Part shown: positions 33,901 through 40,191 of the stretch, piece after piece
Layout: every line of letters starts with the position of its first letter
Position numbering within the stretch: the stretch's first letter is position 1
From: JAGQVA01 sp041391725
GTDB lineage: Bacteria > Bacteroidota > Bacteroidia > J057
DNA: 64,000 bases
Reading direction: 5' to 3'
NCBI GenBank assembly: GCA_041391725.1
Contig: JAWKNL010000017.1
Location: forward strand, 1 to 64,000
Made by a program: the position numbers and the translations under genes
The notes under the pieces: model-generated
Database searches by the model: none
What the model was told of the DNA's origin: nothing
What the model saw: only the letters and a program-made list of their open reading frames with translations

Positions 33901-34009
33901 TTCGCCCGATTATACGATATGGTTTTATTTTCTGGGAGGAATACTGATACTGGGAGTGATGTGCCTGGCGATTTTTCTTTACCGAAGAAAACCGGGGCAA
34001 CATATTTAA
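30998..34009 (+). CDS. Membrane-anchored TPR-CHAT protease
   Basis: 1,003 aa from the ATG at 30998; the open frame reaches back to a TTG at 30902 inside the previous gene. There is a signal peptide (LRVALILILTAGMGMRLFA). TPR repeats fill residues ~25-420 (ATIYATRGYYLKQVKDYYPA, AAIISDLGTVYRFEGETEKA, EGAEGILGAIYEKLGKRTDA). A coiled linker follows, then a caspase-like CHAT domain (~590-950) with LLIIPDGLIGYLPVDVLL, catalytic His799 in HLSMHGF, and catalytic Cys873 in LSACKTGLG. The C-terminus is a membrane helix with a basic tail (FYRRK type). The protease domain is thus predicted in the periplasm, unlike cytosolic CHAT proteins of CRISPR or gasdermin systems. It is the second gene of an operon divergent from a sigma/anti-sigma-like pair. 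Confidence 0.88.
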   Translation: MKRFVKKGNLRVALILILTAGMGMRLFAYSPAQKDSLEGDRIFRLAGDETDPDCKVALYREASLHFKAADLPVQWWKCLDNITWDLFQSEREAETFAWIDTAISEIWWPEDTKTATIYATRGYYLKQVKDYYPAKNDYENAFSLIRKNTTLTCQHGFTIMKTLANLYTQFGDYEKARILLESALDLCEDYDNPSKIAAIISDLGTVYRFEGETEKAIDLYSRGLSIKGTDTNTQGLLLLNKAEALHLINQNTEALPLAQQAISLLQKAEKPNARYLEGAEGILGAIYEKLGKRTDALKHFHDAIDLGKAAFGETPRREAGKIYQSLGEFALDEKNYEEAEKYFSDVVKTIVPDLNPEILGNPRYVADNVLMSGLEGLGATAWESYHKSRRPELLKTAFTRYSEAIRVQTVLREGFEYHSSRFKLQEESILRYESAIAAAFQLYDTTGDISWLDSAFALFENSRALVLKAMLAELEAQKNSHFPHELVAKRNELESACLLYERQIFEEKQFSENPDKAGIQFWEERLHALRLSLDSVVYQLKISHPGGYEMSSLRAPRNISGLQQWLADRNEQMVQYFWGESALFILSVDARGIRSQSIPFDKVNLAAKIDSLRMILSDYRQTEDESLGSAYFKAYSHLAFELYQLILAPVLSEKKSGNQPERLLIIPDGLIGYLPVDVLLTSSADASQGFRTMNYLFNDYMIRYGYSAGLSMAPVAYTEKPESILGGYAPSYGGTWLAEARRSLRMNDIRAFNDLKYNQPEVKSITQITGGESFLGTDATETVFRQTAAQFRILHLSMHGFTNEENPLYSGLVFSVGDNSSPNLGDVNLRGMGENTTDGATAISENTSTDGFLHVFEIFGMKLNAELAVLSACKTGLGKQFRGEGIMSLARAFRAAGCPNVVMSLWEANDQSTRQIMERFYFHLKAGKPKDEALYLAKHDYLSSAAADRINPVFWSTFVLIGDATPVFSPDYTIWFYFLGGILILGVMCLAIFLYRRKPGQHI

Positions 34010-34042
34010 AAATCTTTCTATATTGGTCTGGCATCGTATCAT

Positions 34043-35548
34043 TTGATTTTTTATGAAAGACTTTACATTCTCGCGCTGGACCAGGGGACCACAAGTTCCC
34101 GCGCCATCATCTTCGACAAAAAATGCAATATCATCGGGGTTGCCCAGAAAGAATTTACCCAGATTTTCCCCAAGCCGGGTTGGGTAGAGCACGACCCGAT
34201 GGAAATCCTCAACACCCAACTGGCCGTTGCCAAAGCAGTGATAGCCCAAAACGGAATCTCGCCCCGGCAGATAGCCGCCATCGGCATTACCAACCAGCGC
34301 GAGACTACCGTGGTATGGGATAAAAATACGGGCGCACCGGTTTACAACGCGATTGTATGGCAGGATCGCCGTACGGCTGGCATTTGTGACGAACTCAAGT
34401 CGCAGGGGCTCACCGACTATGTGCGCAATCATACCGGACTGGTTATCGATGCCTATTTTTCCGGCACAAAAGTCAAGTGGATTCTCGACTACATCGCGGT
34501 CAATAACCCCGATATAAAAATTTCTGATCTCCTGTTTGGTACTATCGATACCTGGCTGATCTGGAACCTCACCGGTGGAAAAGTACACGCGACAGACTAT
34601 TCCAATGCTTCGCGTACCCTCCTCTACAATATACGCGATCTGAAGTGGGATAAACGAATGATGGAATCGCTGGACATACCGGAGAGCATGCTTCCCGAAG
34701 TGCGCGATTCGAGTGGAGATTTTGGTACGACAGACCCGCAGATTTTTGAAGGCGTGGCTATCCCCATCGCCGGGGTCGCCGGAGACCAGCAGTCTGCCCT
34801 GTTTGGTCAGGCCTGTTTTGAACCCGGAATGACCAAAAACACCTATGGCACAGGTTGTTTTATGCTGATGAATACAGGCGAAAAGCCCGTTTTTTCGCAA
34901 TCAGGCCTGATTACAAGTCTTGCCTGGGGGATAGGCGGGAAGGTAAATTATGTACTGGAAGGAAGTATATTTATCGCCGGAGCGGCGATACAGTGGCTTC
35001 GCGACGGGCTGAAGATCATCGACGAAGCCAAAGATTCGGAGTACTTCGCCATGAAAGTACCGGAGAATGACGGCGTGTATGTCGTTCCTGCCTTTGCCGG
35101 TCTGGGGGCGCCTTACTGGGACATGTATGCGAGGGGTGCCATTTTTGGCCTGACCCGGGGAACCACCAAAGGCCATATCGTAAGAGCGACGCTCGAATCC
35201 CTGGCATATCAGACCCGAGATGTACTGGACGCCATGCAAAAAGATTCGGGTACGCCTATCAGTACCCTCCGGGTTGACGGAGGTGCCTGCGCCAACAATG
35301 TGCTGATGCAGTTTCAGGCCGATATTCTGGATACTCCCGTCGAGCGCCCCGAAATCATCGAAACTACCGCCCTGGGCGCTGCTTATCTTGCAGGCCTTTC
35401 CGTTGGTTATTGGGAAATGAGTCAGGTCTCTGCCAACTGGCGCATGGATGCGCGATTTGACCCGGAAATGGCTTCGGCAAAAAGAGAAAATCTCTACAGC
35501 AAATGGCAGGAAGCGGTAAAACGCAGTATGGCCTGGGAGCAGGAATAA
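34043..35548 (+). CDS. glpK: Glycerol kinase
   Basis: About 500 aa, the usual GlpK length. It phosphorylates glycerol with ATP to sn-glycerol 3-phosphate. Family blocks seen: YILALDQGTTSSRAIIFD, QKEFTQIFPKPGWVEHDP, TNQRETTVVWDK, VWQDRRT, FGTIDTWLIWNLTGG, GDQQSALFGQ, GTGCFMLMNTG, FAGLGAPYWD, RGTTKGHIVRATLESLAYQT and RVDGGACANN. The start is odd. The expected ATG (34053, ATGAAAGAC) is one frame off from LYILALDQG; a single T missing from the T-run at 34062-34064 would restore M-K-D-F-Y-I-L. As given, only a TTG at 34043 is in frame. A terminator follows directly. Confidence 0.93.
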   Translation: MIFYERLYILALDQGTTSSRAIIFDKKCNIIGVAQKEFTQIFPKPGWVEHDPMEILNTQLAVAKAVIAQNGISPRQIAAIGITNQRETTVVWDKNTGAPVYNAIVWQDRRTAGICDELKSQGLTDYVRNHTGLVIDAYFSGTKVKWILDYIAVNNPDIKISDLLFGTIDTWLIWNLTGGKVHATDYSNASRTLLYNIRDLKWDKRMMESLDIPESMLPEVRDSSGDFGTTDPQIFEGVAIPIAGVAGDQQSALFGQACFEPGMTKNTYGTGCFMLMNTGEKPVFSQSGLITSLAWGIGGKVNYVLEGSIFIAGAAIQWLRDGLKIIDEAKDSEYFAMKVPENDGVYVVPAFAGLGAPYWDMYARGAIFGLTRGTTKGHIVRATLESLAYQTRDVLDAMQKDSGTPISTLRVDGGACANNVLMQFQADILDTPVERPEIIETTALGAAYLAGLSVGYWEMSQVSANWRMDARFDPEMASAKRENLYSKWQEAVKRSMAWEQE

Positions 35549-35582
35549 AAAAGCCCGGCGTACCACTTCCACCGGGCCTTTT
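35547..35582 (+). terminator. Rho-independent terminator of glpK
   Basis: A GC-rich hairpin (AAAAGCCCGG ... CCGGGCCTTTT, one bulged base, loop ~13 nt) begins at the stop codon and ends in a T-run. The A-tract before and T-tract after make it usable from both strands. Confidence 0.75.
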
Positions 35583-35708
35583 GTCGAAATTTTTCCCTTT
35601 GGGGGATTCACCACAGTCTGCCAACAAGACAGGTGGCATGGTATGATGATAAAATTATCAACTACTGATATGTCTCACAATTGTTAGTATGTTAAATGGT
35701 TGAGAAAT

Positions 35709-35742
35709 GCAGGTGAGCAGAGATTATTGAAGGTTCACCTGC
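35709..35742 (-). terminator. Inverted repeat at the end of the membrane-protein gene
   Basis: GCAGGTGA (35709-35716) and TCACCTGC (35735-35742) pair perfectly, with an 18-nt AT-rich loop, just beyond the stop of the minus-strand gene at 35746. The T-run is poor (ATTTCT), so it is a weak terminator or an mRNA-end hairpin. Confidence 0.35.
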
Positions 35743-35745
35743 CAA

Positions 35746-36240
35746 TCAGCGGATCAGTGCGAGAATTACTTCCTTAAAGGTCGCCATGACAGTGGACCAG
35801 CCCAGAATGCTGATGGTCATCGCGGCAAGGATTTTTCGGGGTTTTTCTCCAAATGATACTGCGATCCCGATGCTGATCATCGGCGAGATTATCGGCGCAA
35901 GAAAGGCAACGCCCGGAAGGCCGTATCGTTTCCATATTTTGTAAATTTGTCTCCTGCGGGCAAAACTTGTGGGGGTGCTTCGTTTGAAGTTGTTTTTCAC
36001 CCATCGTTTGATCTGCGTACCGAAATAAACAAAAATTACCGATCCGGCGATTGCGCCCCCGCCTGCGGTGAGGATGATTTCCCAGAAATCAAATCGCGGG
36101 TTGCCCATAGCAATCAGCGCCGCTACCGCAAATTTTACAGAAGCCACCAAAAAAACAGAAATGTACATCCACACCATTTCAAAATGGAACTCAAGCAGCA
36201 ACAAGGATATGATACTATTTATCATAGGGGCAAAAAACAT
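35746..36240 (-). CDS. Small multi-pass membrane protein, possible small-multidrug-export/SNARE-associated type
   Basis: 164 aa, with hydrophobic segments at ~5-20, 24-45, 55-75, 110-130 and 140-162. The GLPGVAFLAPIISPMISIGI stretch (glycine-proline-rich re-entrant-like segment preceding a helix) recalls DedA/SNARE-associated or COG2426 small membrane proteins. The N-terminal start may be a few residues downstream. The function is unassigned. It is a single gene facing glpK. Confidence 0.6.
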   Translation of the reverse strand: MFFAPMINSIISLLLLEFHFEMVWMYISVFLVASVKFAVAALIAMGNPRFDFWEIILTAGGGAIAGSVIFVYFGTQIKRWVKNNFKRSTPTSFARRRQIYKIWKRYGLPGVAFLAPIISPMISIGIAVSFGEKPRKILAAMTISILGWSTVMATFKEVILALIR

Positions 36241-36313
36241 CAGGGAATGACCCGGTGGCTAAAAAAGAGAATTGTATGTGATTTATGAACGAAAACCGCA
36301 GTGCTTAGTTGCA

Positions 36314-36964
36314 TTATTTTGGCCCAAATGCAAGATCTCCTGCATCACCGAGTCCGGGTACAATGTAAGATTTGGCGGTAAGCTCGTTATCAACGGCTGC
36401 GACATAGATTCGGGCTTTGGGCATATTCCTTAATACATACTCCACGCCCTCCTCGCTGGCTACCACACCTGCCACAAATATCTGGTCGGGAATACCTGCC
36501 TGGAGAATCTCTTTCAGGCTCAGAATAATGCTTCGCCCCGTTGCGATCATCGGATCAATCAGGATCAGATCACGGTTGGTAACATCCGGAATCGCGGTGT
36601 ATTCAACTTTTACCACAAATTCATTTTCAGAGGTATGCTGGCGAAATGCAGATATAAACCCGTTGTCTGCATGATCAAACATGCGCAACAGTCCGTTGTG
36701 CAACGGCACGCCTGCCCGCAGAATTGATACCAGTACCGGATTTTTTTCAGGCAACTGCATTTCCAGTTCTCCAAGGGGTGTAGTCACGGTTTTGGGAGAA
36801 TAAGCAAACTCCCGGCTGATCTCATAAGCCAGAATCTCTCCAATCCTTTCCAGGTTGGTGCGAAAACGGAGCCTGTCGCGCTGGATTGTCTCATCGCGCA
36901 ACTCATACAGTATCTGACTCAGACACGAATTGTTTTTTCCGAGGATCTTAACTCTTGAATCCAT
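36314..36964 (-). CDS. upp: Uracil phosphoribosyltransferase
   Basis: 216 aa, the usual length. It makes UMP from uracil and PRPP in pyrimidine salvage. The PRPP-binding motif is LILIDPMIATGRSI at ~130-143; the family blocks RFRTNLERIGEILAYEISRE, ILRAGVPLHNGLL and the C-terminal YIVPGLGDAGDLAFG (uracil-binding loop) are present. The ATG at 36964 overlaps the end of the upstream FemAB-like gene by 46 bp, so translation of the two is probably coupled. Confidence 0.95.
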   Translation of the reverse strand: MDSRVKILGKNNSCLSQILYELRDETIQRDRLRFRTNLERIGEILAYEISREFAYSPKTVTTPLGELEMQLPEKNPVLVSILRAGVPLHNGLLRMFDHADNGFISAFRQHTSENEFVVKVEYTAIPDVTNRDLILIDPMIATGRSIILSLKEILQAGIPDQIFVAGVVASEEGVEYVLRNMPKARIYVAAVDNELTAKSYIVPGLGDAGDLAFGPK

Positions 36965-37932
36965 TTCAGTATCAGCGGTAATCGGTTTTTGTAAATCTGC
37001 AGATAAGGTACGGGTATTGCACCAAATTTTCTGAAAAAATGCTCAACCCCTGGCATCATCGACCCCTCAAAATCAAAAATACGCTGGTTTTTTTCTTTTG
37101 CCAATAAAATTCCCTGCCACATAAGCAATGATCCCGCCCCCGAATCTCCGTGATCCGGATGGTAGGCGCCCATGAGGTAAAGTGTTTTTTCTCCGAAAAA
37201 GGCAAAGGCCGCTGCGGCAATGATTTCCCCTTCAGGATTCTGTATGCCCACGATTTTTCCGAGACCTGATTTCAGAAGATAATTACATATCTCTTTTGCT
37301 TTCTGATAATTCGCTTCCTCATTACCCGCAATGTTGTGTCCGTGATCCCGGTTGCGTCTGAACAGATTCTCCAGCGCTCCGCCGTCAGGCAAATCACAAA
37401 CGACAAGCCCCGATTTTTCGGCTTTGCTGATATTTCGCCTCACATTTGTGGATAGTTGTTTCCGCAATTCGCCCACTTCCTGACCCAGATCAAGATGATA
37501 GGTATAACGTGTCTGTAATCTGAAGCCTTCCCAATGCAGCGGCGTGGCATAATCAAACTGTGGCGCAAAATTCTGGACGATCAGATGAAACGGCCTGAGG
37601 CTGGGGAGAATGGCAGACATAATTTCTTCCTTCCAACTGAGATGTTTCCGGGACGAAAGTGTATGTTCCGGGGCAAAACAAATACCCCAGTATTGGGTAA
37701 ACATGGGTTGAGGCATATAGGTATATCCCCATTTGCGGTTGATACAAAACGGCATTACCGCAGCCCATTCGCCATTCTGCCTGGCAATAATACCTTTCCA
37801 GTCGTCTCTGATAAGGGTAGCGTAGTCATACAAAGCGTAAAGAGAACCCTGGGGAGATTGTATTATAAATTCGTCCCACCGCTGCCGGTCTATCTCCCGG
37901 TGATTCAGTATTTGTATATCAATGGTTCCCAA
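36919..37932 (-). CDS. FemAB/GNAT-like acyltransferase
   Basis: About 337 aa. No ATG is available at the 5' end; the frame opens at a TTG at 37932. The two-lobed GNAT arrangement of FemAB-like peptidyl/acyl transferases is suggested by WDEFIIQSPQGSLYALYDYA (lobe 1), LRKQLSTNVRRNISKAEKSG (the basic helix used by this family) and EGEIIAAAAFAFFGEKTLYL plus GAGSLLMWQGILLAKEKNQR in lobe 2. The substrate is unknown; cell-envelope or polysaccharide acylation is plausible because the next gene upstream is a deacetylase-like protein. It overlaps upp by 46 bp. Confidence 0.75.
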   Translation of the reverse strand: MGTIDIQILNHREIDRQRWDEFIIQSPQGSLYALYDYATLIRDDWKGIIARQNGEWAAVMPFCINRKWGYTYMPQPMFTQYWGICFAPEHTLSSRKHLSWKEEIMSAILPSLRPFHLIVQNFAPQFDYATPLHWEGFRLQTRYTYHLDLGQEVGELRKQLSTNVRRNISKAEKSGLVVCDLPDGGALENLFRRNRDHGHNIAGNEEANYQKAKEICNYLLKSGLGKIVGIQNPEGEIIAAAAFAFFGEKTLYLMGAYHPDHGDSGAGSLLMWQGILLAKEKNQRIFDFEGSMMPGVEHFFRKFGAIPVPYLQIYKNRLPLILKWIQELRSSEKTIRV

Positions 37933-37965
37933 TATGTTGTTTTGCGCAAAGATCGTAACAACTAT

Positions 37966-39276
37966 TTATCCCGCCAACTCTTTCAGGAAAGCAGAAACCG
38001 GAGCCCGCCATCCTTTCCATTCTTCTGACTCACTCAGCACGTCATTGTGGAGCAAAAGGGTAAACAGCCCCCGGTATTCGCAGGTGGTTTTCCACAGAAT
38101 CCGAAGATGTGATACAGCTTCTTCCGGCCCCAGTCCCATGTATTGTTGAAGCGTTCGGTCCATGGCAATAGTTGGATATAAAGTAAGGTTTGTGGTCTCA
38201 TTTTTTTCCAGATCAAACCACGGAAATGGTACGGCCATTCCACACGGAAACCCGGCATCAGCAAACCGGCAGAGGGAAAACTCTCGGGTAATTCCCGATC
38301 CGGAGAGAAACCGGAAAGTATCGGGTAGCCGGTATCTCAGAAAATGTTGCCTGGATCGTGTGATGGCTTTGCCTGTAATATGGGCGAGGTGGGCGATTTC
38401 AGCCTCAATTTTTTCCCTGTCACAAAAACTGGTATAGGAAGGGTGAATAGCTGTGTGATATCTCCGGGCAGAAATTTCCTGAATGAGTCTGACGAGATGC
38501 GGGTTTTTCCAGGTAAACCGGCTGTCATGGGGAGAATGTCTGTCAATAAGAAAAAAGAAGGTAGTTTTTTCCGGTGGGCAGAGGGCGAAGATACGGTCAA
38601 ATGTATAATTAGGGTCGCGACCGGTAACCCACGACAGGGTGCGTTCGGCAAATCCGCTCCACCTTTTTGACACAAGGTCTTTGAAAAAACCACCGATGGA
38701 GGTTCTGGCATCTTTATGGAAGTATTTCCAGGGAAAATCTATGTCCCAGGTTAGCTGGAAATCGGGCTCGGGTGAGGAAATAGCGGTTTCCAGACCGGGA
38801 AAATAGGCGCACAGGCACTGTTTCAGATTTTCGCAATACAAATGGACAAGGGGAAGTTGATTGAGACCCCATTCTGCTGATGGGTAGGCCGCCTGGTCGT
38901 ATCGCTGGTGAAAATCTTCGTTATGGGAAATATATTTTTCATAATCGGAGGCCAGGAAAAAAACGGCTGAAAAAATATCAAATTCGAGGTGGTAGGACGA
39001 ACTGCTTGCTGTAAAGTGAAAAAGAAAGGGGATTTCGCGGGTGGCAATGCGAAGATCCACAGGGTGAATATCGGTTTGTCTGAGTAAACCTGCATTGGGG
39101 ATGGAGAAGGCCCCCGGAATAATGAGCTGGGTATAATTGATCAGGGGTGTTTCGTCGGAGTGCTGATAATCGGCCAGGGTTACCATTTCATAAGGAAGTC
39201 CGATAATGCGCGAAAAAACAAGTTCCAGGGCATAATCTGTCCGTGGGGAATCAGCAGGAATGAGAATTCGAATCAT
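37966..39276 (-). CDS. Polysaccharide deacetylase-like (NodB-fold) protein
   Basis: 436 aa. The C-terminal half carries NodB-like strands: LTWDIDFPWKYF (Asp-rich first strand), FFLIDRHSPHDSRF, YHTAIHPSYTSFCDREKIEA (the H-P-S-x-x-S motif with the helix after it) and RQHFLRYRLPDTFRFLSGSG with YPTIAMDRTL. The N-terminal ~150 residues belong to the associated N-terminal domain of DUF7033-type proteins. The metal ligands look degenerate compared with classical deacetylases, so catalysis is uncertain. It is probably an envelope or polysaccharide gene grouped with the FemAB-like gene 33 bp downstream. Confidence 0.75.
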   Translation of the reverse strand: MIRILIPADSPRTDYALELVFSRIIGLPYEMVTLADYQHSDETPLINYTQLIIPGAFSIPNAGLLRQTDIHPVDLRIATREIPFLFHFTASSSSYHLEFDIFSAVFFLASDYEKYISHNEDFHQRYDQAAYPSAEWGLNQLPLVHLYCENLKQCLCAYFPGLETAISSPEPDFQLTWDIDFPWKYFHKDARTSIGGFFKDLVSKRWSGFAERTLSWVTGRDPNYTFDRIFALCPPEKTTFFFLIDRHSPHDSRFTWKNPHLVRLIQEISARRYHTAIHPSYTSFCDREKIEAEIAHLAHITGKAITRSRQHFLRYRLPDTFRFLSGSGITREFSLCRFADAGFPCGMAVPFPWFDLEKNETTNLTLYPTIAMDRTLQQYMGLGPEEAVSHLRILWKTTCEYRGLFTLLLHNDVLSESEEWKGWRAPVSAFLKELAG

Positions 39277-39359
39277 AGTGGTCCCTGAGAGTGAATTTAA
39301 TCCGCAGAATATCGATCAGATCGGAAAATATAGTAATTTACCCGCAATATTGACATCAA

Positions 39360-40094
39360 ATGAAATCGATTCAGGTTTTGGGCGAATTTGGCTATCTGAT
39401 CTGGCGGCTGCTGGTCAATCTCAGGTACGCCGTTCGGGACCGCGAAAGGGTCGCCTGGCAACTGGATCATATGGGTGTGAAATCGATTCCCCTGGTATTG
39501 CTCATCGGGCTGTTTGCCGGAGCAATCATTGCCTGGCAGGCTGCCTATCAGTTTAAGGGAATGATATCGCTGTCAGTTCTGGGCGGCCAGGTGGTGCGGG
39601 TGGTAATGATGGAAATGGCGCCTGTGCTTACAGCCCTTGTCATCAGCGGGCGTATCGGCGCGTCGATGACTGCCGAAATCGGTACGATGAAGGTTACAGA
39701 GCAGATTGATGCCCTTCGCACCATGTCTATTGACCCGATCCGGTACATTGCACTTCCGCGTTTTCTGGGTCTGAGCCTGATGATGCCTTTCCTGACGTTG
39801 TTTGCAGTGGCTGTTGCCGTAGTGGGGTCGTACCTGGTTTCCGACTATTTTCTGGACATTTCCAAACAAGTATTTTTCAGTTCAATACGTGATTTTTTTA
39901 GTGTTTCGGATTTATTGGGCGGGTTGATTAAAGGCGCAATTTTCGGGATGGTAATTGCCCTGATAGGGTGTTTTATGGGCATCCAAACCACAGGAGGATC
40001 GCGGGGAGTGGGAAAAGCCACGATATCGAGCTTTGTGATTTCGGCAGTATGTATATTAGCCGGAGATTTTTTGTTATGGATAATTTTATTCTAA
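39360..40094 (+). CDS. mlaE: MlaE-type lipid ABC-transporter permease
   Basis: 244 aa with five to six membrane helices. It carries the family motif EIGTMKVTEQIDALRTMSID between helices (residues ~100-125), SGRIGASMTAEIGTM, and LLGGLIKGAIFGMVIALIGC with MGIQTTGGSRGVGKAT, as in MlaE/YrbE permeases. These move phospholipids or other lipids between membranes together with an MlaF ATPase and an MCE-domain MlaD. No ATPase or MCE gene follows here; the next gene is the OmpA-family protein with its own promoter. Rearranged Mla sets are known in Bacteroidota, so the partners may be elsewhere. Confidence 0.88.
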   Translation: MKSIQVLGEFGYLIWRLLVNLRYAVRDRERVAWQLDHMGVKSIPLVLLIGLFAGAIIAWQAAYQFKGMISLSVLGGQVVRVVMMEMAPVLTALVISGRIGASMTAEIGTMKVTEQIDALRTMSIDPIRYIALPRFLGLSLMMPFLTLFAVAVAVVGSYLVSDYFLDISKQVFFSSIRDFFSVSDLLGGLIKGAIFGMVIALIGCFMGIQTTGGSRGVGKATISSFVISAVCILAGDFLLWIILF

Positions 40095-40098
40095 AACG

Positions 40099-40129
40099 TT
40101 GAGTAGTAACGGTATTTTTTCTATGTTTG
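40099..40129 (+). promoter_or_regulatory. Putative Bacteroidota promoter of the PorE-like gene
   Basis: TTG (40099-40101), 20 bp, then TATGTTTG (40122-40129), an exact TAnnTTTG. Transcription would start near 40135 and give a ~57-nt leader to the ATG at 40192. This supports the downstream ATG rather than the upstream extension of the frame. Confidence 0.6.
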
Positions 40130-40191
40130 CTTACGTATTACACTTGCTCAGTATAAAATTCCGCTTTTCTGAAATTAATACCTCCGATCTT

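Noticed and set aside
30998..34009. CHAT protease as part of a CRISPR (gRAMP/TPR-CHAT) or gasdermin defence system.
   Set aside because: The protein has a signal peptide and a C-terminal membrane anchor, and no Cas or gasdermin gene is nearby.
33044..34900. 618-codon minus-strand open frame over the CHAT gene and glpK.
   Set aside because: It is an antisense shadow: it spans two recognised genes, has no family features, and is rich in residues produced by reverse-complement codons.
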